Below the pieces are notes generated by a model. That model saw only the letters and a list, made by a program, of their open reading frames with translations, searched no databases and had not been told where the DNA came from. Positions 1 to 4,729 of a stretch of DNA of 9,420 bases are shown here, piece by piece. The translations under genes and the position numbers were made by a program. Within the stretch, counting starts at the first letter, position 1; the number at the start of each line of letters is the position of its first letter. The stretch covers positions 1-9,420 of the forward strand of contig DBCY01000198.1 of assembly GCA_002293295.1 (NCBI GenBank), read 5' to 3'. Source of the DNA: Ruminococcus sp. UBA946. Its GTDB lineage: Bacteria > Bacillota > Clostridia > Oscillospirales > Ruminococcaceae.

Positions 1-293
1 GCAATTCTCGTAATCTCGCTTGAAGCTAAAGTATTAACCTCATCCAATATCTTCAGCTTTTCAGCCGCTTTGATTTCATCAATGCTCTTGCCCGACTTAA
101 GCATATCGTTAATTGAATCAACAGAATCGGAAAGCGTTTCGGCGGCTTTGACTTCCGACAGCTTGCTTAAAGCCTTGAATTCAATAGTGGGGACGGGGTT
201 TTCGTATAGTTCTTCGGCAAAAGCCTGAAGCGGCGTTAACATATTTAACGCCGTTATCAGACTAAGGATTATACAGGTAACTTTTTTGTTCAT
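1..293 (-). CDS. Secreted minitoxin, 5' part only (cut by window edge), probably Tox-PL-2
   Basis: ATG 293, with GGAG 9 nt upstream, opens a frame that runs off the window at position 1 after 97 codons. It begins MNKKVTCIILSLITALN and ends its Sec signal with LQAFA, then EELYENPVPTI. EFKALSKL through LASSEITRIA then repeats the pre-toxin block of the other copies. Everything visible parallels the minitoxin at 2416-1790, and EITRIA is where the Tox-PL-2 tip begins in that copy. The missing part therefore probably encodes a third papain-like toxin followed by an immunity gene. The tip itself is outside the window, so this is inference. Confidence 0.75.
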   Translation of the reverse strand, partial: MNKKVTCIILSLITALNMLTPLQAFAEELYENPVPTIEFKALSKLSEVKAAETLSDSVDSINDMLKSGKSIDEIKAAEKLKILDEVNTLASSEITRI

Positions 294-313
294 GATGTTG
301 TTCTCCGTTTTTG
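281..313 (-). repeat. 33-nt minitoxin leader repeat, copy 2 (partner 2404-2436)
   Basis: Exact match to the leader of the minitoxin at 2416, including the ribosome binding site and the first signal peptide codons. Confidence 0.9.
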
Positions 314-324
314 ACATAACTCTT

Positions 325-519
325 CTAATCTAATTGTTCAAGGAAATCAGAATGTATTACAACTTGTGCATATGATATTCCTGTTTTGTTATCGGAAAAC
401 TCAACTTCACAGAAACCACCTTCATATATCTCTATTACATATCCTATTGCTCCAAATGGTAATGAATCTGAAATATTAAATTTATTTGTTAGTAATTTAA
501 CTCTCTTGTATAATTTCAT
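325..519 (-). CDS. DUF4926-like small immunity protein
   Basis: A 64-residue protein. ATG 519 is chosen because AAGGGGG lies 7 nt upstream; GTG 525 would be too close to that site. Its pattern is KLYKRVKLLT near the start, LPFGAIGYVIEIYEGGFCEVEF in the middle, then DN.TGISYAQVVI and a final DFLEQLD. This matches DUF4926-type proteins (xDxVxLLxD ... GxxGxIVEIY ... YEVEF), small SH3-like barrels found in toxin-immunity neighbourhoods. Its toxin is represented only by the 30-codon tail upstream, so it would now be an orphan antidote. The next minitoxin starts 31 nt downstream. Assignment to the family rests on motif recognition, not a search. Confidence 0.7.
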   Translation of the reverse strand: MKLYKRVKLLTNKFNISDSLPFGAIGYVIEIYEGGFCEVEFSDNKTGISYAQVVIHSDFLEQLD

Positions 520-531
520 TCTCACACCCCC

Positions 532-624
532 TTATCTTGTAAATCCGCTAAAGGGGGTATTAAATGAAATTGTGCCGTCTTTATTAATCATCCAACCCGA
601 TTTAAGGCAACTTTTTTTACCATT
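532..624 (-). pseudogene. Second bodiless toxin tail (30 codons) before the DUF4926-like gene
   Basis: Minus-strand frame 624-532 reads NGKKSCLKSGWMINKDGT, then ISFNTPFSGFTR and TAA. It has no start codon of its own; the region upstream is the immunity gene in another frame. GW.INKDGTISFNTPFSGF followed by a basic end is a typical toxin C-terminus, and the frame stops 12 nt before an immunity-type gene. It is probably another displacement scar. At this length the family cannot be determined, and chance coding is possible but less likely given the context. Confidence 0.5.
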
Positions 625-1166
625 TATTTTAATTTCTTTTCTTCCCATAACTCAATTGCTCTTTTTAATAATTTTCTTAAATTTTCTTCACTTAAATCAT
701 TTTTACTAATAAATTTAACTCCATAATAAGAAGAATCTACTGTAAGTTTTTTCTTTTCCCAATAATAAAGACGATTAAGGTATTCATTGATTACCATTTC
801 TTTATTAGATACATAGTCTAATGAGTTTCGTACAATTCCCTCAAGAATTGATTCAGTATAAAAATCTATTTTATAAATGTCTTTTTTGAAATTATTTATT
901 ATTTCAAATAAATCAAAAGTTCCTTTCTGTTTATAAATTTTTATTGCATGAACATACAATGAAATTATATGTACCTTATCATAATTAGTTTTAGCCATTT
1001 TAAAATCATTTTCTAGTTTTTGTATATATTCCGCCATCCAAGCTTCCTCAATTTCAAGCGGTACTTGATACGATTTATATTCATCATACCGTTCATCCCT
1101 TGCCATTTGAAATTTACTTCCTTTGTAAAAATCGAAAATTTCCCGTGCTTTTTCATATTTAAGCAT
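624..1166 (-). CDS. Immunity-like protein of the displaced toxin (180 aa)
   Basis: A helical, AT-rich, soluble protein of 180 residues. GGAG lies about 8 nt upstream of ATG 1166 and fixes the start. It begins LKYEKAREIFDFYKGSKFQM, continues through DEYKSYQVPLEIEEAWMAEYI, and ends in LRKLLKRAIELWEEKK. The pattern YxGSxFxMxRD..YDEYKSYxVPxEIEExW recalls a recurrent immunity family in Bacillota toxin loci; I cannot give the family name. Its toxin survives only as the tail at 1241-1390, so it would be an orphan antidote, useful against kin that still carry that toxin. Its TAA (626-624) touches the first codon of the next toxin tail, repeating the arrangement at 1386-1390. Confidence 0.65.
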   Translation of the reverse strand: MLKYEKAREIFDFYKGSKFQMARDERYDEYKSYQVPLEIEEAWMAEYIQKLENDFKMAKTNYDKVHIISLYVHAIKIYKQKGTFDLFEIINNFKKDIYKIDFYTESILEGIVRNSLDYVSNKEMVINEYLNRLYYWEKKKLTVDSSYYGVKFISKNDLSEENLRKLLKRAIELWEEKKLK

Positions 1167-1193
1167 ATAATCATCTCCATTTAATTATAAGTT

Positions 1194-1232
1194 TCTTTCA
1201 CAGGAATGGTAAAGAACCATTCCCGCGAAAGA
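1194..1232. other. Imperfect stem-loop between toxin tail and immunity gene
   Basis: GGAATGGT (1203-1210) and ACCATTCC (1216-1223) pair perfectly around a 5-nt loop. Beyond a 3-nt internal bulge on each side, TCTTTC (1194-1199) pairs with GAAAGA (1227-1232). No U-run follows on the minus strand, so it is not a standard terminator. It may stabilise or process the mRNA of the immunity gene starting at 1166. Confidence 0.55.
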
Positions 1233-1240
1233 TGATTTAA

Positions 1241-1390
1241 TTATTTTATTGCCGACCATCCATCCTCAACAGCTTCGAAGGTATATCCGTTTCTTGTCAG
1301 GAATTCCACTTCTTTAGCAAATGCTCCGGTAGCTTCATATGGATTATGGGATAAGAAAAAGTTTTTACCCTGTTGAAGCTGTTGTTCAAG
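1241..1390 (-). pseudogene. Bodiless toxin tail (49 codons) before an immunity-like gene
   Basis: An open frame running from the end of the preceding immunity gene to TAA at 1243-1241 encodes LEQQLQQGKNFFLSHNPY, then EATGAFAKEVEFLTRNGYTF and EDGWSAIK. It has no start codon or ribosome site, and a TGA lies just upstream in frame. The SHNPY ... FAKEVEFL..NGYTF ... W layout looks like the C-terminal end of a polymorphic toxin. It sits 74 nt before an immunity-like gene, where a toxin would be expected. I read it as the scar of a toxin whose body was replaced by the upstream minitoxin/immunity cassette. I cannot name the toxin family from the tail alone. Confidence 0.65.
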
Positions 1391-1751
1391 AAATCAAAGG
1401 TATTTCCACTCCGTTTTCGATTAAAAAAGCTTCCAGTTCTTCAAAAAATAAATCAAACGCTTTTTCTTCTGATTGGCTATATTCGATTAATTCTTTATAA
1501 CTTGAATTTTGCATGTTATATTTTTCATTAAGATGGTTTGAAAATTTTGTCCAAATCGAATTATTCTTAGTACTTTGACAATAGGATGTAAGGTCATGTT
1601 TAAATGCACAGAAATATCCTGTAGTAAATCCCATAATAACCCATCTTAAATTAGAAAGAGATTTTATATTTAAAAATAATCCAGGTCTTTTTTTTATTTC
1701 ATATAAAAACTTTATTAATTCTTTGCTGCCATTTTCGTTTAAAAGTGCCAT
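1386..1751 (-). CDS. Immunity protein for the Tox-PL-2 minitoxin
   Basis: A 121-residue paralog of the protein at 2438-2803, following the second Tox-PL-2 toxin by 38 nt. The start ATG 1751 has AAGGTGG about 8-9 nt upstream. It shares NENGSKELIKFLYEIKKRP, the central IMGFTTGY..AF, and the C-terminal block SEEKAFDLFFEELEAFLIEN. The residues between about 55 and 90 differ (TSYCQSTKNNSIWTKF here). No signal peptide is present, so it acts in the cytoplasm, presumably by binding the papain-like tip. Its stop codon TGA overlaps the first codons of an unrelated toxin tail in another frame, so a cassette appears to have been joined exactly at the end of this gene. Confidence 0.8.
   Translation of the reverse strand: MALLNENGSKELIKFLYEIKKRPGLFLNIKSLSNLRWVIMGFTTGYFCAFKHDLTSYCQSTKNNSIWTKFSNHLNEKYNMQNSSYKELIEYSQSEEKAFDLFFEELEAFLIENGVEIPLIS
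1399..1477 (-). repeat. 79-nt conserved 3' end of the immunity gene (partner 2451-2529)
   Basis: The last coding 79 nt of the two Tox-PL-2 immunity genes differ at one base only (C/T at the VEIP codons), although the rest of each gene has diverged. This local near-identity suggests recent gene conversion, or use of the immunity 3' end as the downstream crossover point for cassette exchange. Confidence 0.85.
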
Positions 1752-1789
1752 TTATAATCCCACCTTAATATATTTTAATCTTATAATTA

Positions 1790-2416
1790 TTATAAAGTCA
1801 ATTTACCTGTTCTATATAATTCATATAAATTTGTACTACCATTTTCATAAAATACATTCATATCCCTTAACCAATCTTCAAAAGTAATGCCATTTTTATA
1901 TATATTTTCGTATATCTTTCCATTAAATTCAATACCCTTATGAAATCCATTTGTTGATAGATTTGTATTAGCAGAGTCACTCCATATATTCAAATAATCA
2001 GAGTTAATACCATCAATATCTTTTATATTAATTGTCTTAGGCTCATAAGGCAGTTTTAAATTATCCAAACGTTTCATAACCTCATTAGCACACTCGACAC
2101 ACTCAAGATTATCATATTTACCGGCAATTCTCGTAATCTCGCCTGAAGCTAAAGTATTAACCTCATCCAAAATCTTCAGCTTTTCTGCCGCTTTGATTTC
2201 ATCAATGCTCTTACCTGATTTAAGCATATCGTTAATCGAGTCGACCGAATCGGAAAGCTTTTCGGTGGCTTTGGCTTCTGTCAGCTTGCTTAAAACCTTG
2301 AATTCAATAGTGGGGACGGGGTTTTCGTATGGTTCTTCGGCAAAAGCCGACAGCGGCGATAATATATTTAACGCCATTGTCAAGCTTAGTATTATCCCGG
2401 TTGCTTTTTTGTTCAT
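1790..2416 (-). CDS. Secreted minitoxin: signal peptide, short pre-toxin helix, papain-like Tox-PL-2 tip
   Basis: A complete 208-residue secreted toxin. Residues 1-26 form a Sec signal peptide (MNKKATG start, hydrophobic core, cleavage after AFA). After EEPYENPVPTI, residues from about 38 to 95 (EFKVLSKL to EITRIAGKY) repeat the end of the long toxin's pre-toxin region. The tip has LECVECA, TNGFHKGIEFNGK, YENIYKNGIT and EDWLRDM, the Tox-PL-2 (papain fold toxin 2) pattern with candidate Cys and His catalytic residues. It differs from module 3 at the third site: YENIY here and YDNIH there. GGAG 9 nt upstream fixes ATG 2416. There is no adhesion stalk, so delivery must differ from the long toxin, or this is simple release into the surroundings. 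The immunity gene follows 38 nt downstream. Confidence 0.8.
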   Translation of the reverse strand: MNKKATGIILSLTMALNILSPLSAFAEEPYENPVPTIEFKVLSKLTEAKATEKLSDSVDSINDMLKSGKSIDEIKAAEKLKILDEVNTLASGEITRIAGKYDNLECVECANEVMKRLDNLKLPYEPKTINIKDIDGINSDYLNIWSDSANTNLSTNGFHKGIEFNGKIYENIYKNGITFEDWLRDMNVFYENGSTNLYELYRTGKLTL

Positions 2417-2436
2417 GATGTTGTTCTCCGTTTTTG
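2404..2436 (-). repeat. 33-nt minitoxin leader repeat, copy 1 (partner 281-313)
   Basis: The 33 nt spanning the Shine-Dalgarno site (CGGAGAA), the start codon and the first codons of the signal peptide are identical at 2404-2436 and 281-313. Upstream of them the sequences differ, because different immunity genes end there. The shared leader shows that the two minitoxins came from one ancestor or received the same 5' end by recombination. Confidence 0.9.
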
Positions 2437-2437
2437 C

Positions 2438-2803
2438 TTACATTATCACTGGTATTTCCACTCTGTTTTCGATTAAAAAAGCTTCCAGTTCTTCAAAAAA
2501 TAAATCAAACGCTTTTTCTTCTGATTGGCAATGTTTAATTAGTTCAACATAATCTGGTCCACTTGTATTATACTTATGTGTAAAATAATTTATAAATCTG
2601 CTATAATTAGTACCATCCTTAACCATATTATGATATTCTAATATATCATAATGAAATGCACTATTATAACCAAAAGTAAAGCCCATAATTATCTTGCTTA
2701 ACTCTTTTAATGATTTATTTTCTAAAAATAGTGGTGGTCTTTTTTTAACCTCATATAAAAATCTTATTAATTCATTACTACCGTTAGCGTCTATAGCCGG
2801 CAT
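2438..2803 (-). CDS. Immunity protein for Tox-PL-2 module 3
   Basis: A 121-residue soluble protein, clearly paralogous to the one at 1386-1751, and like it placed directly after a Tox-PL-2 tip. That co-occurrence supports it as the antidote to the papain-like toxin. Shared landmarks are NGS.ELI.FLYE.KKRP.LFL, a central IMGFT.GY..AF..D, and a C-terminal SEEKAFDLFFEELEAFLIEN. The KRPxLFL start followed by a GFxxGY helix recalls small RPGMYxG-type immunity proteins, which I cannot place in a named family with certainty. The middle (residues about 50-90) diverges strongly between the two paralogs while the last ~26 residues are nearly identical, which suggests matching to different toxin variants. 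The start is fixed by AAGGAGG 7 nt upstream. The stop lies 21 nt before the next toxin start. Confidence 0.8.
   Translation of the reverse strand: MPAIDANGSNELIRFLYEVKKRPPLFLENKSLKELSKIIMGFTFGYNSAFHYDILEYHNMVKDGTNYSRFINYFTHKYNTSGPDYVELIKHCQSEEKAFDLFFEELEAFLIENRVEIPVIM
2451..2529 (-). repeat. 79-nt conserved 3' end of the immunity gene (partner 1399-1477)
   Basis: Partner copy of the immunity-gene 3' repeat; 78 of 79 positions agree by direct comparison. Confidence 0.85.
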
Positions 2804-2810
2804 TATACTA

Positions 2811-2817
2811 CCTCCTT
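2811..2817 (-). promoter_or_regulatory. Perfect Shine-Dalgarno site of the module 3 immunity gene
   Basis: AAGGAGG on the minus strand, 7 nt before ATG 2803. It is the strongest ribosome binding site in the window and fixes this start. It contrasts with the absent or weak site of the toxin module just upstream, which fits an antidote made more reliably than its toxin. Confidence 0.85.
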
Positions 2818-2844
2818 AAATTTCTTTCATATTTCATATTATTA

Positions 2845-2873
2845 ATTATACACATTAATTAACTAATTAATAT
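2845..2873 (-). promoter_or_regulatory. Possible internal promoter and AT palindrome ahead of an immunity gene
   Basis: The 103-nt gap between toxin module 3 and its immunity gene holds TATAAT (2850-2845) with ATATTA 17 nt upstream, a poor -35. The 18-bp palindrome ATTAATTA-AC-TAATTAAT (2854-2871) fills most of the spacer. A promoter here would let the antidote be made independently of the silent toxin. The region is almost pure A/T, so both elements could be chance. Confidence 0.3.
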
Positions 2874-2906
2874 GTTTATTATAATGCCATAAAATAATAA
2901 TTTAAG

Positions 2907-4073
2907 TTAGTTAATCTCTAATAAACCGGCTCTATATAATTGGAGCAAATCCACACTTCCATTGTCATAAGGAATACTCATGTCTTGCAACCAATTTTCT
3001 AATGTAATACCGTTTTTATGAATATTATCATAAATCTTTCCATTAAATAAAATCCCTGTGTGAAATCCGTTTTCTGTAATAATACCTCCTACAGTATCAC
3101 TATAAACATTTAAATATGTATCACTCACATTAGGTAATCCTTTTATTGAAAAAGATTGTTGTTTATAATCTAAACCATATTTATTTAATTGTTTTATAAT
3201 ATCATCAGCACACTCGACACACTCAAGATTATTATACTTACCGGCAATTCTCGTAATCTCGCTTGACGCTAAAGTATTAACCTCATCCAAAATCTTCAGC
3301 TTTTCTGCCGCTTTGATTTCATCAATGCTCTTACCTGATTTGAGCATATCGTTAATCGAATCGACCGAATCGGAAAGCGTTTCGGCGGCTTTGGCTTCCG
3401 ACAGCTTGCTTAAAGCCTTGAATTCATCGGCATATTTCAGCGAACCCACAAGCGGAAGCAAGGCAGCTATATCAAGTCCGGTTTTTCCGGCATGACCCCA
3501 GTCAAACTCCCAGTGGGCAGCGTCGTATGTAATACTGGTGACGTCGGCGTATAAATCAAGCCCGAAAATGCTTATAACAATCTGCCCTGCCGTTCCCAAT
3601 ATTGTTACATCTTCGGAATAATCGCCCAGAACAATTTGGTTCAACGCTTTTTTCAAAGTGCCTTTAATGTCCGTTACCTCATAATAAAGCAGGTTGATAT
3701 AATTATCTGAGGTTGCCCAGAATGTTTCGCGACCGCTGGGTCCGTAAGCTTCGCGCAACCACGACAGATACGCCGAATATTTCTGCTGTTCAATGATATA
3801 TGTCCTGTTTTCGGGAATCTCCGTAACCCCTAACATTTCGCAGTATTTGTTATACTTATCGAGGTATAAAAGCGGCCAGATATACTCCTCAAAATGGTTC
3901 ATGGTCTCTTCGCACTGCTTGTTCTCGCTTGTAATCAGCTCGCCGTTTTCGTTGCGTTCGGGCGGCATGATTCTGTCAAGGTATCCGTCAATAAGACTGA
4001 CTTTATCCAGCAGATATGCGATTTCTTCGTCGCTGTCCTCCGGCTCGTTATCCTCATTAATCATCCCCGCCAA
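2907..4073 (-). CDS. Orphan toxin module 3 with papain-like Tox-PL-2 tip (probably a silent cassette)
   Basis: The open frame from ATG 4073 encodes 388 residues, but similarity to the full-length toxin extends to 4291, so this ATG is only an internal Met of the copied region. An in-frame TAA directly precedes the first copied codon (Pro), and no convincing start or Shine-Dalgarno site serves the module, so it is probably not translated as it stands. The copied part holds the anchor, pre-toxin helices (TGLDIAALLPLVGSLK) and the SIDEI helix. After that it carries EITRIAGKY, LECVECA, ENGFHTGI, GKIYDNIHKNGIT and ENWLQDM. These match the Tox-PL-2 (papain fold toxin 2) pattern, with a Cys nucleophile in CVEC, a His in GFH, and an acidic/Asn residue in YDN. 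Expected activity is peptidase or deamidase. An AT-rich gap of about 100 nt and an immunity gene follow. Confidence 0.7.
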   Translation of the reverse strand: MAGMINEDNEPEDSDEEIAYLLDKVSLIDGYLDRIMPPERNENGELITSENKQCEETMNHFEEYIWPLLYLDKYNKYCEMLGVTEIPENRTYIIEQQKYSAYLSWLREAYGPSGRETFWATSDNYINLLYYEVTDIKGTLKKALNQIVLGDYSEDVTILGTAGQIVISIFGLDLYADVTSITYDAAHWEFDWGHAGKTGLDIAALLPLVGSLKYADEFKALSKLSEAKAAETLSDSVDSINDMLKSGKSIDEIKAAEKLKILDEVNTLASSEITRIAGKYNNLECVECADDIIKQLNKYGLDYKQQSFSIKGLPNVSDTYLNVYSDTVGGIITENGFHTGILFNGKIYDNIHKNGITLENWLQDMSIPYDNGSVDLLQLYRAGLLEIN

Positions 4074-4291
4074 ATCAACAATCGGAACAAGATTGTAATT
4101 GCTGAATATGTATTCGGGCCGGCGGGGAACTCCGTCAACAATGACGTTTCCGCTTCCGTCAACGGGGTATTCGCTACCGTGCTGGTCTTTCGCCGTTCCG
4201 TCTGAAGATACGGTGATATTCCTGTCGCCGACAGTCAGCGTTCCTATAACCGGGTAGGAAAGTGTAAAGGGTTCCGCTCCTTCGTAGGGTT
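3318..4291 (-). repeat. ~975-bp duplication of the full-length toxin's pre-toxin region (partner 6433-7409)
   Basis: This segment matches 6433-7409 from the codons for PYEGAE through SIDEI. I count about 17 amino-acid differences over about 324 codons, many other sites differing only at synonymous positions. At the upstream edge the sequences agree through GGTT (4291 / 7409) and then diverge sharply. At the downstream edge they part after ATTTC (3318 / 6433), just before the variable tips. The length and identity are ample for homologous recombination between the head gene and this cassette. Confidence 0.9.
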
Positions 4292-4306
4292 AGCATATGG
4301 AAATTT

Positions 4307-4729
4307 TTAAGTTATTAAACTGATTGTTGGCTCATTAATAGAAATAAAGTCTATTAATTCTTCACCTGTTACTATACAAAAATGTTTCAAATTATAATTA
4401 TCATAAAAACCACAACTTTCTGTTGAAATCCAATTAACTAATTGCGATTCATGGATAAGATATAAAAACCAATTTTTAAAAAAATATTTATTTTTATATT
4501 TTATTTGTACTCCTTCCCATGTTTTCATTCTAATTCCTTCAATTGAATATCTTATTAATAATGGTATTCCATCAAAAAATACTTCAATTTTTTTTATTTC
4601 ATTAGTTAAAATTAATTTTACACCATTAACATTATGTGTGTAATCTATAATATTATATTGTCCTTCTTCAATATTAATAGGATTCCATTTAATCCAATCT
4701 TCATTCATATTATTCGTTCTATTCTCCAT
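4307..4729 (-). CDS. Immunity protein for orphan toxin module 2
   Basis: A 140-residue protein without a signal peptide, overlapping the end of the module-2 toxin frame by 11 nt. That overlap suggests translational coupling. The frame stays open up to TTG 4774. ATG 4729 (MENRTNN) has GAAGGGG 14 nt upstream, and ATG 4708 (MNEDW) lies 10 nt after the toxin stop with GGAG 15 nt upstream. Neither site is ideal; the likely conserved core begins at WIKWNPI, so 4729 or 4708 is the real start. The body shows IEVFFDG, EGIRMKT, FFKNWFLYLIHES, WISTES and a C-terminal EELIDFISINEP. This layout recalls a common immunity family found after many Gram-positive toxin tips. The gene is very AT-rich. The inferred function is cytoplasmic neutralisation of the adjacent tip. 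Confidence 0.7.
   Translation of the reverse strand: MENRTNNMNEDWIKWNPINIEEGQYNIIDYTHNVNGVKLILTNEIKKIEVFFDGIPLLIRYSIEGIRMKTWEGVQIKYKNKYFFKNWFLYLIHESQLVNWISTESCGFYDNYNLKHFCIVTGEELIDFISINEPTISLIT

Noticed and set aside
386..709. Plus-strand frame of 107 codons across the DUF4926-like gene, tail and immunity gene
   Set aside because: It is antisense to better supported genes, has no ribosome site, and its composition is that of reversed AT-rich coding sequence.
2854..2871. AT-only palindrome as a specific operator
   Set aside because: In almost pure A/T sequence such palindromes arise easily; kept only as part of a low-confidence promoter entry.
1..3430. Repeated ~110-180-bp blocks as a CRISPR or tandem repeat array
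   Set aside because: They are coding pre-toxin segments spaced by whole toxin/immunity units, with no short regular repeat-spacer pattern.
3313..3495. Plus-strand frame (MISSMLLPDLSISL...) that recurs near 2193, 3313 and 6266
   Set aside because: It recurs only because the minus-strand pre-toxin block is duplicated; it is a shadow frame without a start signal.
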